This document shows, piece after piece, positions 8,564 to 18,944 of a DNA stretch of 39,938 nucleotides (its first letter is position 1; every line of letters begins with the position of its first letter). The DNA comes from Candidatus Fredericiella danica (GTDB lineage Bacteria; Chloroflexota; Anaerolineae; Caldilineales; Caldilineaceae): positions 1 to 39,938 of the forward strand of contig JADJPH010000057.1 in NCBI GenBank assembly GCA_016713335.1. Direction: 5' to 3'. The translations under genes were made by a program, and so were the position numbers. Under the pieces are notes generated by a model. It was not told the DNA's origin and made no database searches. It saw only the letters and a program-made list of their open reading frames with translations.

Positions 8564-9343
8564 CTAGATAACGCCGATTGGATGGTAGTTTTCCGCTGTG
8601 ACGAAGCGGTTGAAGCGGAAGTCAAAGTCGCCCTCCTGCCCGGTCCGGTTGCAGACGATCAACGGCAGTCCCGTGTCTTTGGTGAGCGCCACCCAGTAGG
8701 GATCGGGACCACACTCGCCCGGTGACCAGGCGGCGGAGGAAACAAAGAGTTGCGCGCCCAACGCCTTGCTCCGCCGCGCAATGGTCGGGTCAAACGCATC
8801 GGCGCAAATCAGATTGCCGATCACCAGTCCCGGCGTCTGCACGGGGGTGGCTTGCTCGCCGCAACTGGCCCACTCTTCGGTGGGAATCTGTACCACCCAA
8901 ATCTTACGATGCCGGCCAAGCAGGGCGCCGTCCGCACCCAGCACAAAAACACTGTTGTAGAGCTTGCCGCTGGTCGCGTCGCGTTCAGGTGCTGCCAACC
9001 AGATCATCACGCCCGCCTCTCGCGCCAACCGTGCGAGGCGATTCATGCGCACATCGGGTTGCGGCTGGATCCAGCGGGTGCCAATCACGCGGGCGAAGTC
9101 GTAGCCCGAAGTCGCCAGTTCGGGCGTCACCACCCAATCGGCCCCATGCCAGGCGGCCTGCTTAACGCGGGCTTCAATCTGCGCCCAGTTGACGTCAAGC
9201 AAGCCGGGTTGGGGTGACAGGTGCAGCAGCGCAATCCGCAACGCCCCCTGCTGTGCCGCACGCGATGATGGCAAAACGGCACAGCAGGCGCACTGGAGTG
9301 CGCCTGCCCAAAGCAACTGCAGAAACGTACGCCGCGTGAACAT
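8564..9343 (-). CDS. exported nitrilase-superfamily (carbon-nitrogen hydrolase) protein
   Basis: Start at ATG 9343 gives MFTRRTFLQLLWAGALQC, a twin-arginine (RRTFLQ) signal peptide; a longer in-frame start would put it behind 25 unlikely residues. The body follows the nitrilase fold: LRIALLHLSPQPG, the catalytic Glu in VVTPELATSGYD, Lys in LLGRHRKIW, and Cys in GNLICADAFDP. Substrate unknown; the family hydrolyses amides or nitriles. The C-terminus stops soon after TGQEGDFDFRFNRF, giving about 260 aa. That is shorter than usual and ends in unconvincing residues, so a frameshift may have cut the tail. It starts 17 bases after the beta-helix gene upstream on the same strand, so it is probably co-transcribed. 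Confidence 0.8.
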   Translation of the reverse strand: MFTRRTFLQLLWAGALQCACCAVLPSSRAAQQGALRIALLHLSPQPGLLDVNWAQIEARVKQAAWHGADWVVTPELATSGYDFARVIGTRWIQPQPDVRMNRLARLAREAGVMIWLAAPERDATSGKLYNSVFVLGADGALLGRHRKIWVVQIPTEEWASCGEQATPVQTPGLVIGNLICADAFDPTIARRSKALGAQLFVSSAAWSPGECGPDPYWVALTKDTGLPLIVCNRTGQEGDFDFRFNRFVTAENYHPIGVI

Positions 9344-9360
9344 GCCGTTCTGGAGATCGT

Positions 9361-10505
9361 TTACGCCCCATCCCCTTCGGGTTTGCCCACTTCCGGATCG
9401 CTGTGGAAGCCATAACAACTGTTGTCATCTTCAGGCCACTGGAACGTTGTTCACCAGGATGGTGTAACGCAGTGTGACCGTGCCTGTCGCCCCTTCAAGG
9501 TTGCGAATCGCCCCGCCCTGCAGTTCGGCCACATTGCCGGTGAAGGTGCTGTTGGTGACAGTCACTGCGCCGGAATTATCAATTGCGCCGCCCCCTTGCC
9601 GAGCACTATTGCCGATGAAGGTCGAGTTCAGAATATCCCCGCGTGGAAAGTCCTGGTCAGCGGCATAGAGCTCAATTGCGCCGCCCCCGGCGCGGCGCGT
9701 CTTTGTCGGGACAATATCGGCGCTATTGTAGGCAAATGTACTGCCAAGGATGAGGATAACGCCACCCCAGGTTTGGATGGCGCCGCCGCGCACTGCGTGA
9801 TTGTAGAAGAAGGAACTGTCGGTGACAACGACGGACCCGCCGTTGATAATGGCGCCACCCCTCAACCATACGCCCAATTCTGCACCAGCACGCTATTCGA
9901 AATCGTCAGATCGCCCATATTCGAGATCGCACCCCGCAGTAGGTCTGGTTGTGAGCGATCAGGCTCGCAATCATGTTGACTTCATTCAGCAGCGCACCGC
10001 CGTCACCGTCCTCGCCGGCATTGCCATTGCGCAGCGTCACCTGGTTCAGGGTGAGAGCGGTGCTTGACATGACTTCCAGGAAGCGAAAATCTGGTGCACC
10101 TGGCGCTGTTGACCGCTGGATCGTGGCGCCGTTGCCCAGCACCGTTACTTCGGGGACGACCACCTGCGGCAGACCATTTGAGTGGCCATACATCCCGATG
10201 TTATCGGTGTAGATCAGTGTGTACGTCGCACCAGGCGCGAGCACAATGGTGTAAGGCCCGCCGCCGCTACCGTTACAGTCACCGGCTACGCCACCCGTGT
10301 TGGCGGCAGTAAACGCATCTCGCAACGTGCAGCCAGGGCCGCCGGTGTCTGGGGCCGTGCTTGTCACCGTGATCGTCGTGCCCGCATTGGGCTCCGCGCC
10401 CACCGGTCGCGCCAACAGCACGAGCAGTGCCAGTCCGAGGATCAGCGCCACCCCCACCGGCGCCGCCCGGCTGCTGTGCTGCAGAAAGCCAGGCATGCTT
10501 TGCAT
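9361..10505 (-). CDS. exported CSLREA-type right-handed beta-helix protein, paralogue A (frameshifted)
   Basis: ATG 10505 follows AAAGGGG. The first half encodes a signal peptide (VGVALILGLALLVLLARPVGA), then TTITVTSTAPDTGGPGCTLR and DAFTAANTGG, the CSLREA-like motif, and then beta-helix rungs (FRFLEVMSSTALTLNQVTLR). A shift near 9880-9920 leads into the second half: GGAIINGGSVVVTDSSFFYN, ILNSTFIGNSARQGGGAIDN and TVTNSTFTGNVAELQGGAIR. A last shift near 9435-9450 gives FQWPEDDNSCYGFHSDPEVG and a stop at 9361. It is a close paralogue of the gene upstream but lacks about 30 residues before the DNSC motif and the Asp-rich choice-of-anchor-Q tail. Such proteins are usually surface or secreted; the ligand is unknown. 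Confidence 0.75.
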
Positions 10506-10523
10506 AGTCGCCCCTTTCACTAG

Positions 10524-11956
10524 CTAAGGTTGATTCTTTGAGAGCTCAGGCAACCAGCCGTGCGCCGGCGCTAATTCGTAGGCACCTGCATCGCAGGCGC
10601 CCTGCCGCACCCGCTGGAACCCACGTTGATCAACGAGCGGGCAGTAGTCTGCCGTCGCGCGCCGGTAGGCTGCGCTGTCCAGCCCGGTGATGGGAAGGGT
10701 CGGTGTCGGCCCACCGTACGCACCGAGATCGCCTAACTTTGGATCGCCATGGAAGCCGGGGCAACTGTTGTCGGTGGCCGGCCATTGGACGTTGCCCCCG
10801 CCATCAATGATGGGGCCATAACAGCCCTCAAGACGAACGATCTCCGGACCGGCCAACGTACTGGTAACCGTGGAGGTGTTTGTGTTCGAAACGCTGTTGT
10901 TGACCATGATGATGTTGCGCAGCGTCACCGTGCCGGTCGCCTCTTCAAAGTTGCGAATCGCACCGCCCTCGAGTTCGGATACATTGCCCGCAAAGGTGCT
11001 GTTGGTGACAGTCACCGTGCTGGAATTGTCGATTGCACCGCCCCCTTGCCGTGCAGTATTACTGATGAAGGTCGAATTGGTGATCTCCACGAGTGGAAAG
11101 TAGCTATGGGCATAGATCTCAATCGCACCGCCGCCACCCAGATTTAGACTCGTGGGGACAATATCGGCGCCGTTGTAAGCAAATGTACTGCCGCTGATTT
11201 GGACGTGGCCACCCCAGGTCTGGATGGCGCCGCCGCGATTGCATGATTGTTGAAGAAGGAGCTATCGGTGACAACGACGGACCCGCCGTTGATAATGGCG
11301 CCGCCCCCTCAACCAAACGCCCGATTCTGAGTGATCAGACTATTGGTGATCGTCATTTCACCAACGTTCGAAATGGCGCCCCCGCAGAACGTCTGATTGT
11401 TGGCAATGATGCTCGCGAGGATATGCACCACGCCCCAATTCTGCAGCGCAGCGCCGTCGCCCTCGTCGTCGGCTTTGGCATTTTGCAGCACGACGCGATT
11501 CAGCGTAAGCGTGGTTCTTGACATGACTTCCAGGAAGCGAAACTCCGGCACCCCCACCGCGTCACCGCGCTGGATTACAGCCATGTTACCCACAACCGTG
11601 ACATCGGCGGCAGTGACCTGCGGCAGCCCATTGGCGTGACCGTACATCCCGATGTTGTCAGTGTAGATCAACGTATAAGTTGCGCCGGGCGCCAGCACGA
11701 TGGTGTATGGTCCTCCGCTGCTGCCGTCGCAGCCGCCGGCCACGCCACCCGTATTGGCGGCAGTGAACGCATCGCGCAACTTGCAGTCCGGGCCACCGGT
11801 GTCCGGCGCCGTGCTCGTCACCGTGATGGTCGTACCTGCGTTTGGCTCAGCGCCCACCGGCAGCGCCAGTACCACGAACAGCGTCAGCCCCAGCGCCAGC
11901 GCCACCCCCACCGGCGCCCCCCGGCTCATCCGCCAAAAACAATGTCTTCCGATCAT
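10524..11956 (-). CDS. exported CSLREA/choice-of-anchor-Q beta-helix protein, paralogue B (frameshifted)
   Basis: ATG 11956 lies seven bases after AAAGGAG. The signal peptide (VGVALALGLTLFVVLALPVGA) is followed by CKLRDAFTAANTGG, beta-helix rungs (FRFLEVMSRTTLTLNRVVLQ; GGAISNVGEMTITNSLITQN), and after breaks at about 11309 and 11090-11120 further rungs (ITNSTFISNTARQGGGAIDN). The C-terminus DNSCPGFHGDPKLGDLGAYG, then CPLVDQRGFQRV and CDAGAYEL, is the choice-of-anchor-Q signature. About 475 residues when joined. The stop is 18 bases from paralogue A, so the two form a tandem pair. Both probably sit on the cell surface. Confidence 0.8.
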
Positions 11957-12020
11957 GGAAAACTCCTTTCCCGTGAGAGAACTCAGAGTAGAAACACCCA
12001 CTCTGCTCTTGTTTTCAAGT

Positions 12021-12226
12021 TTCCTCCGCGCACTCCGCGCCAACTCCGCGTCTCCGCGTTGATCTTTTCCTCCCCACCCCAACCACCAACGCGGAGTTCG
12101 CGGAGACGCAGAGAAAACGCGGAGAGGAAAGAGAAGAGAGAAATGAGAAGTAAGTATCGATCGTTTCCTCAACTCTACTTCTCTTTGTCTCCCTGTTTCT
12201 TTGTCTCCCAGTCTCCCTATCTCCTT
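12021..12226. repeat. composite intergenic repeat (CTCCGCG palindrome plus GTCTCCCT octamers), copy 1
   Basis: From 12021 to 12145 the sequence TTTCCTCCGCG ... CCGCGTCTCCGCGTTG is mirrored by CAACGCGGAGTTCGCGGAGA ... CGCGGAGAGGAAA, an imperfect long hairpin. It is followed at 12177-12226 by GTCTCCCT/GTTTCTTT octamers that end at the stop codon of the large beta-helix gene. The same two modules recur at 25717-25850, and the octamers alone at 20889-20990. Confidence 0.8.
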
Positions 12227-15200
12227 GCGCCTACAAACGAAATCCCCCACAAATTCCCCGCCACCGGCGCCGCACGCACTTCCCAATTATGCCCATCGAC
12301 CGTGCGGAGCAGATAGCCCGGCGGCGTCCCCATTCTGCCCGGTCCCACGGCCCACGCCTGTTTGTCGTTGGCCGCCGTAATCGTGTAGAGGTACGAATCT
12401 AGCCCCGTAAACTGCCGCTTCCAGGTGACGCCGCCATCGTCGGTGCGGTTGATGCTGCCGAAGTCGCCATCCGCCCACCCCATGAGATCGGTGACTGCCA
12501 CGACACGGTTGAGGTCGCCCCCAGCCGCCATCACGGGACCGACCAGGTTCCATGTCGCACCCCCATTGGTGGTCTTGAACATCGGTGCAGAAATGCCCCC
12601 GACTGACCACACGGTATAGGTGTCAACCGCACTGATCCCGATCCAAGCGCTGATTTCCGACCCGGTGATGACACCGCTACCCTGCACACTCCAGCGCACG
12701 CCGTCATAGAACCCAATGGTTGGCGGCGTTGTTCGATCCATGTCTCCGCCACTGGCCCAGACATGCTGGGCATCCAGCGCATCGACATCGGACCACTGTT
12801 GATGAGTTGGCATGCCGGCGCTGACGGGCATCGTGTGCCAGGTGCTCCCGTCGATCGTCTCCAGCAGCATATCAATGGCGCCCACCGCCCATGCGTGGTT
12901 GCCATCAATTGCCTTAATACCGTAAAGCCCGTTCACGTCCACGCCCGCCGGCAGCGCCTGTTGTTCCCAGGTCTGGCCCCCATCCCGTGTCCGCAGGATG
13001 CCCTGCTGACCGGCCACCCAGGCGTTCTCTGCGTCAATGGCGCTAACAGAGTGGAGGTCCATGTCCGGAATTTCGCCGGCTTTGCCTTGCCGCGTCCACG
13101 TGCCGCCGCCGTCTGTGGTATGCAAGATCACGCCGTATTTTTTGCCGTCCGGCCCTGGCGCGCTGTCGCCAACTGCCCAGCCGATGCACACTGCAGTGCG
13201 GCACACGCTGGATTCGATGTCAGGCATGAAGACGCGGCCGCCGTACCACTCATAGGCGCCGATGTCCACGGCCGCGCCAAAGGGTCGTGGAAAGCCGTCG
13301 ATGTCGATCGCAGGCGCGGGGGGCACGCCGGCCGGGTCACCGGCATCGATTGCCGCTGAGAGGAAGGAAAGGGCATAGTTGTCATTGTCCGGATCTTCAA
13401 AGCGAACCGAACCCGACACCGAATGCGTAAGCGTGATTTCGCCGCTACCGTCGGCCGCCAGATAATCACCGTTAAAGAGGTTGTAGGCAGCATGCAACAA
13501 CCCGCGCTCACCTACCGTGATCGCAATTGTCTGGCTGACAAAAACATTGTTGATGACTTGCCCCGGCAAGGTGTTCCAGTAGTCGGCATAGAGCCCAGTC
13601 TCGCCGTTATCCACCAGCGTGTTGTTTACAATGTGACCGTTTGCGTCATCGCTGGTTGGGAAACCCATCATGACGGCCATGGCACCGCCGGCATCGGCGC
13701 GATTGTGCGCCAGCACGTTGTTCGTCACCGTGAAATTTTCGGTGGATCGGATGGCGAGGGCGCCACCTTGCCCGCCGCCCTCGGCGACATTGCTGAAGAA
13801 GTAGTTGCCATCAACGGTGACGTCGCCGCTGCTGACCACGGAGCTCTCCATCGCGCCCTCCACGAGCAGCGCGCCGCCCATTCCAAAATCTGTCGTTGAA
13901 TGGCAGCCATTGGCGGTGAAGGTGTTGTCTTGAACCGTGGCCCCGATGGCCGTCAACCGGATGGCGCCGCCATGGCAGTCCCCTTCTGCCAGGGTTGCGC
14001 CATTGCCGGTAAAGGTATTCTCTGTCACCATGACATTTGTGCTTGGCCCGGTTTTGCTGGTGTCAACCGCAATTGCACCGCCGTAGCCAACCAGAGAAAG
14101 CGCTACGACGTTGCTCAGAAACGTATTGGCGTGGATCTGTATATCAGATACCGTTGCTGCAAAGACCGCACCACCCAACGCAGTTCCACGCGCCATCAGA
14201 TCCAGACCGGCGATATTCTCCGTAAATGTGTTGCCGCTCAAACTCAGGTGGTTGACATCGCCCAGACCGACGGCGCCGGCGAGCACAAGCGCATTCTGGT
14301 ACATCGCACCCCAGTTGGCCGTGAACTGGTTGTCCTGAATCGTTGCGTCCGTGAGTTGATATAGATAGACAGCGCCACCGATGCCACCGGTATAGAGCGC
14401 GGCGAGGTTGCGCTTGAATTGATTGTTGGCGATCGTGATGTCATCGGAGGCGCGGATATAGGCACCCCCACCGATGCCCGGCTCTTCAATGTTCGGGCTG
14501 GTCAATGCGGTGTTGGCGCTAAACTGGTTTCCCTGCAGAATCAGATCAGGCGCCTGGAAGACAAAGAGACCGCCGCCAATCCCACCCGGTCCTGCGCTGG
14601 CCGCAATGTTCTGGTTGAGGACGTTGTCAACCACCTGTGCGCCAGGTGCATCAGCCAGATAGATGCCGCCGCCCGTGCCCATATCGATCACGCTGGCGAT
14701 GTTGTGCTGGATGTAGTTAAGCCGGACCTGCACGCCGCCTTGCGCGGCGCCGTCAATACACACTGCGCCGCCGGCGCCCTCACCCGTGCGGCTGGCAATG
14801 TTGTCTTCAATCCAGTTGTGCGCCAACTGCAAACTGGCGCCAGCGCTGTAGATCCCACCGCCACAGTCAATCCCATCTGCCGCCGCAGCAGCAGGCGCAA
14901 CAACCGGCGACGACGCGCGTTGGGCTGACTGGGCGTCCAGCCAGTCAAGTTGCGCCAGCATCTCCTGATAGGCAGAAGCGCCCCCTGGCAGCGCACCGGC
15001 CGCGGCCAATGCCCCCAATTGTGAGCGCAGCCCAGACGGACTTGCACCTGCACCAGCTAGAACCGGCGCGCCCTCCGCTGGCGCCATGGCGCCAGGGTTG
15101 AACCATTGGGCGCCGGCGCTTATGTCCATCACTGTGTTGTCTGTGCCGCCCAGACCGGTGGCGTCACCACCATAGATGGAGAAACCCTCAATCGTGACCA

Positions 15201-15567
15201 CCTCTGCCGGATCTGCCAGGGTGATGCTGATGACGCGGCCGATCCCTTGACCGTCGATAGCGCTATTCCCATAGGTCTGTTCGGTGAAATCGGCATCCCA
15301 CCCACCGGAAAGAGTGATCGGTTTGGTGATGCTGAGGTTTTCCTGATAGGGGATCGAAATGTCGCTGAAGCGCACCTGGATCGTGTCGCCAGGCTGGGCG
15401 GTGTCGATGGCCGCCTGGATGGTCGGAGCGTCGTCGGGCACACGGATGACGGCGCCCTCTGCCTGCGCTACCGCCGGCCAACAGAGGGCGAAACTTAGGA
15501 GTAATGTCAAAGTAGGCAGACCAGCTAAAGTCCCGAACAGTCCATTGGTGCGGAAGCAGCAACGCAT
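12217..15567 (-). CDS. large exported beta-helix/Ycf48-like propeller protein (1116 aa)
   Basis: ATG 15567 lies behind AAAGGAG. The N-terminal signal peptide (LPTLTLLLSFALCWPAVAQA) is followed by a parallel beta-helix domain that opens with IRVPDDAPTIQAAIDTAQPG and DTIQV (pectate-lyase-like, residues ~40-780). Many Asn-rich rungs follow (VVDNVLNQNIAA, LILQGNQFSANTAL, VTENTFTGNGAT), and it closes with AIDAGDPAG and AVDIGAYEWYGG. Residues ~790-1116 form a Ycf48/BNR-like propeller with repeated T-x-DGG-x-TW motifs (LHTTDGGGTWTRQ, LRTRDGGQTWEQQ, FKTTNGGATWNLV, NRTDDGGVTWKRQ) alternating with WAVG-type strands. The reading frame is intact over 3.3 kb. Probably a surface carbohydrate- or ligand-binding protein; no catalytic motif is recognised. 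It lies 33 bases downstream of the NTF2-like gene's stop. Confidence 0.9.
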   Translation of the reverse strand: MRCCFRTNGLFGTLAGLPTLTLLLSFALCWPAVAQAEGAVIRVPDDAPTIQAAIDTAQPGDTIQVRFSDISIPYQENLSITKPITLSGGWDADFTEQTYGNSAIDGQGIGRVISITLADPAEVVTIEGFSIYGGDATGLGGTDNTVMDISAGAQWFNPGAMAPAEGAPVLAGAGASPSGLRSQLGALAAAGALPGGASAYQEMLAQLDWLDAQSAQRASSPVVAPAAAAADGIDCGGGIYSAGASLQLAHNWIEDNIASRTGEGAGGAVCIDGAAQGGVQVRLNYIQHNIASVIDMGTGGGIYLADAPGAQVVDNVLNQNIAASAGPGGIGGGLFVFQAPDLILQGNQFSANTALTSPNIEEPGIGGGAYIRASDDITIANNQFKRNLAALYTGGIGGAVYLYQLTDATIQDNQFTANWGAMYQNALVLAGAVGLGDVNHLSLSGNTFTENIAGLDLMARGTALGGAVFAATVSDIQIHANTFLSNVVALSLVGYGGAIAVDTSKTGPSTNVMVTENTFTGNGATLAEGDCHGGAIRLTAIGATVQDNTFTANGCHSTTDFGMGGALLVEGAMESSVVSSGDVTVDGNYFFSNVAEGGGQGGALAIRSTENFTVTNNVLAHNRADAGGAMAVMMGFPTSDDANGHIVNNTLVDNGETGLYADYWNTLPGQVINNVFVSQTIAITVGERGLLHAAYNLFNGDYLAADGSGEITLTHSVSGSVRFEDPDNDNYALSFLSAAIDAGDPAGVPPAPAIDIDGFPRPFGAAVDIGAYEWYGGRVFMPDIESSVCRTAVCIGWAVGDSAPGPDGKKYGVILHTTDGGGTWTRQGKAGEIPDMDLHSVSAIDAENAWVAGQQGILRTRDGGQTWEQQALPAGVDVNGLYGIKAIDGNHAWAVGAIDMLLETIDGSTWHTMPVSAGMPTHQQWSDVDALDAQHVWASGGDMDRTTPPTIGFYDGVRWSVQGSGVITGSEISAWIGISAVDTYTVWSVGGISAPMFKTTNGGATWNLVGPVMAAGGDLNRVVAVTDLMGWADGDFGSINRTDDGGVTWKRQFTGLDSYLYTITAANDKQAWAVGPGRMGTPPGYLLRTVDGHNWEVRAAPVAGNLWGISFVGARR

Positions 15568-15600
15568 AATGTGACTCCTTTTATCAGGGACTTGGGGGTG

Positions 15601-16116
15601 CTAACAATTGATGGATGCAAGGTTCGCATGCGCCAGTAAGCGCCAAACACCGTCGGTGCGGAGAAAAACTGTCAGCCTTGGTGCAGCGTGATCCAGCAGC
15701 CGTTTCCCATCCACGGTGCCATCGGCTGCGCTGGAATAGGTGACGACCATCGCATCGCCAAAACAGGTGGCATGGACGCCGTCAATGGCGTAGTGTTCGA
15801 TATGGGGCAGGTGATCAAGGTAGGTCGTAACGTCTTCCGTGACGCCGTTTGTGCGCACGACCTGGAAAGCCGGTGACAGAAATGCGGCAAGCGCTGAGCG
15901 ATCGCCTTTCTTGACAAGGTCCCAATACCGCCGCACCAGGTGGTCGGCCGTCGTGTCGACGCCCGGTCCTGCGACCGTAGTTGACTCAGCCGGCGCTTCG
16001 GTTGCCGCAAACGCTGAGCGACTTCCATCCAGCGCTGTCAACCCCAAGGCGCCGACCATTGCATAGGCCAGCAAGTTACGACGTGTGCACCCACCAGCAA
16101 GGCTTTGTTCGGACAT
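15601..16116 (-). CDS. TAT-exported NTF2/SnoaL-like protein
   Basis: ATG 16116 follows CCCGGAG. Residues ~10-38 (CTRRNLLAYAMVGALGLTAL ... SAFA) form a twin-arginine-type signal peptide. The mature domain of ~115 aa has the NTF2/DUF4440 layout: LVRRYWDLVKKGDRSALAAF, LSPAFQVVRTNG, YLDHLPHIEHYAIDGVHATC, and the final strand LTVFLRTDGVWRLLAHANLA. Known members bind small ligands, are small enzymes, or serve as scaffolds, so no role is assigned. The same domain occurs inside the chagasin-like protein at 27240-27600 with near-matching motifs (YLDHLPVIESYTLEDIHATE, LVAHANFA). It lies just upstream of the large beta-helix gene on the same strand. Confidence 0.8.
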   Translation of the reverse strand: MSEQSLAGGCTRRNLLAYAMVGALGLTALDGSRSAFAATEAPAESTTVAGPGVDTTADHLVRRYWDLVKKGDRSALAAFLSPAFQVVRTNGVTEDVTTYLDHLPHIEHYAIDGVHATCFGDAMVVTYSSAADGTVDGKRLLDHAAPRLTVFLRTDGVWRLLAHANLASINC

Positions 16117-16203
16117 ATGGAACTCCGGGCGTATTGATATTTCTAAGGTCTGAACGGGTGGGTCGCAACGGGTGCAACTGCGTAGATACGGTCAGCCACG
16201 GGT

Positions 16204-16248
16204 AAGTCGATGGGGAATCTGTCAAATTGACATGTTCCCCATCGACTT
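16204..16248 (-). terminator. long perfect-arm hairpin after the SBP-Ig gene
   Basis: AAGTCGATGGGGAA (16204-16217) pairs perfectly with TTCCCCATCGACTT (16235-16248). Inside, TGTCA pairs with TGACA around an AAT loop. It begins 25 bases past the end of the SBP-Ig gene and before the NTF2-like gene. There is no T-run, so it may be an RNA-stability or attenuation element rather than a classical terminator. Confidence 0.55.
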
Positions 16249-16273
16249 CAACTAACTACCAAATCGGTCAGCC

Positions 16274-18944
16274 TCAGCCCCCCAAATTGTCCGAAGGTTC
16301 TTCTGTAGCCCATGGGTCTTCGGTCGGCCACACATCCCCGCCAGGATTGTCCGGATCGGGATCCGGGTCTGGCTCCCACGTTGGATCCGGCTCGGGCGCC
16401 CAGGTCGGTTCGGGCTCTGGCTGTTGCACACTTACGCCCAAGACATCGCTGTCTACACAGGCGTCGCCGATACATGCATGCAATTGGTAGGTCGTGTAGT
16501 CGGAAGGATTGTCCTGCACCGAGCCATCGGCGCCGACGCCCTGCCAGTAGTCGTAGTTACGCATGAGCGTGATGGAGTCGGCGTTGCTTACACTCCAGCC
16601 GATGGTCACTGAGTCGCCGGCGTTGATCGTGTCCGGATAGACAGAGAACGAATCGATCGATGGCGGCTGGGGCGCCCAGGTCGGCTCGGGTGTTGGTTCC
16701 GGCACCCACGTCGGTTCGGGTTCCGAGGTTGGCTCGGGCACCCAGGTTGGTTCAGGCGTCGGATCGGGCGCCATTCCCCGCACCGGCACACTGACGCTCT
16801 TGGATTGATCGGGCGTGCCTGCCATCCCCTGTGCGTAGACAGTGAAGACCACGGTTGTGTCGGGCGCAACATCTGGGCAGTAGGTGTTGCCGCTGACCGG
16901 GTCTACCCCTGCACTGACCGTCTGCCCGTCGATCTGGATTTCGGTATAGGTCACACCCCCGCCCACCGACCACGAGACATAGACGCAGTTGTCCGGCAGG
17001 TAGATGGTGTCAGGATTTGCCGTGATGTAGTCGATCACAGCCGGGACCGGCGCCGGGATAAAGGGTGTCGGCGTTGGTGTCGGCCCTGGGGTCGACTGCA
17101 CCGTCACATAGGAATAGCCCTCGCCCTTGCCACCGGGACCCACCGCTGTGATGTGGAAGACATAGTCGCCTGGCTGATCCAGACACTGCTGCATCGCACC
17201 CTGCACAGGCGCCGAGTTGAAGATCGTCTTGCCGTTGCGATCCAGGGTCACGCCGCCCGGCGAAACCTGGCCCGTAACGGTCCAGCGCAGCGTGGTGCAT
17301 TGCCCCGGTGAGAGTACATAGGAATCGGAGGTAAAGCTCTGCACATAGGGCTTGTTAGGCTGAGGTTGGTTGACGGTGATCGTAATGGAAGGCGTCTCAA
17401 CCTTGCCGTCGCGGCGTTCGACCCGCAAGAAGTAGGTGCTGGTCGAACCTGGACACACGGTGCGCTGGTCGACGCCACCAACCCCATGATTGCGATAGTC
17501 TTCACCATTGCGATAGAAGTAGACCGCATTGACATTCTGCACGCTCCATTTGAAGAGCACGCAGTCGCCGGCGTTGATCGTGGTGCGGTTCGCCGTGAAG
17601 CTGATCGAGGGGATTGGCGTCGGCGGGATCGGCGTCGGCCCGGGCGCACCCTGCACCTGAACGGTCACCCACAGCTTCTGCCCAAAGGGCTGCCCCTTTG
17701 AATCGAGCATCTGCCAGAAGGCGCGATAGATGCCTTGTTGTTGGGGAGCCATCAGACGTGCGGACAGGTCGTAGACGGCGCCAGGGGCAACCGTGCCCTG
17801 CACCGGGACAGGGACACCGCCCATTTGTGAGGCTGGGTCATTGCCGCCGACATAGAAGAGCCCATACTGATTGGTCCAGGGACAGGTGCCGGAGTTCATG
17901 ATCCGCCAGGTCTTGACAAATGGCTGCCCCGGCGCCACCACTGGAACGCTGACGCTGTCATCCATCGTCAGGTCGGCGACGTATTTCGCGTCGTTCAGAC
18001 AACCTGGGGTGGGGCAGGCGGTGTAATCTCATGTTCGTCAAGGCCGAGGTATTGCTGTGAAAGCCTGGCCAACGTGCCATCCTGGATCAGCGCGGTCATC
18101 GCCGCGTTCAATTGCGGGGTTAACGACGAACCCTTGCGCAGTGCGATCGCATATTGTTGCGGCGAGCCGGCTGACGGGATCACTTTGACGCCGCCCTGGC
18201 GGGCATACTCGCGCGCCGGCAGTAGGTCAAGGATCGCGACGTCGATTTGCCCTTGCTTCAGCGCCTGCACTACTTCTTCCTCGCGGGAAAAAGAGAGCAG
18301 GTTGGCCGCGGGCAGGAGACCCGTGGAGATCAGGTTGTCTTTGGCCCACCCGGAATAGACCGAGCCCTGTTGAACGCCGACGCGCAGATTGCCCATGGGT
18401 GTAGAGGGCGTGAGCGCCGCCAGCGTCGATTTGGCGTTGACCAGGATCCCCTCAGCGCTCGTGTAATAGGGCATCGTGAAGTCAACGCTCATCGACCGTG
18501 CGGGGTTTCGGTGAGTCCGGCGATTATCGCATCGATATTGCCAAGCTGCAGGGCTGCGGGCAAGCCGGCGAAGGCGTAGTCGGCGAATTCAACTTCAATT
18601 CCCAGCTCTTTTCCCAGCGCCTTCATCAGCGCAATGTCAAAACCATCGAGGGCAAAGTCATCACCGTAGTACTCAAAGGTGGGATTGTCGCCGGCGGTGC
18701 CGACACGGATCTTGCCGGCGCTTTGCACCGCGGCCCAGTCACCAGCCGATGCGGCCGCGCCCAGCACGCCCGGCGCGGCGGCGAAGGAATCGGTGTCCCC
18801 TGTGACAGGCGCATCCTGCGCGTAGGCCGTTGCAAACGGCAGGGGTTGAGCATAGCCGTTCAGCGCTACAGCACCCAGGATGAGTGCCAAGAGCACAACT
18901 GAACCAACAAGAATTGATAGTTTAGGATTTCTTCGACCAGGCAT
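16274..18944 (-). CDS. solute-binding protein fused to NBR1-Ig-like and further Ig-like domains (two frameshifts)
   Basis: ATG 18944 follows AGGAG. A signal peptide/anchor (LSILVGSVVLLALILGAVAL) leads into a type-3 family periplasmic binding domain: IRVGTAGDNPTFEYYGDD, LDGFDIALMKALGKELGIEV, IAGLTETP[x]RSMSVDFTMP with the Arg that binds amino-acid carboxylates, RVGVQQGSVYSGW and IALRKGSSLTPQLNAAMT. A missing C in a CCCC run near 18495, and another near 18000, split the frame. The next domain, PGQPFVKTWRIMNSGTCPW, is NBR1-Ig-like (FW). Two or three Ig-like domains with Cys pairs follow, then Pro-Glu-Pro-Thr-Trp linkers to the C-terminus. About 890 aa when joined. No permease or ATPase gene is nearby, so a sensor or surface binder is more likely than a transporter subunit. 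Confidence 0.8.

Noticed and set aside
13423..14928. Several + strand frames of 150-170 codons
   Set aside because: They lie opposite the intact 1116-codon beta-helix protein and show no start signals or family motifs.
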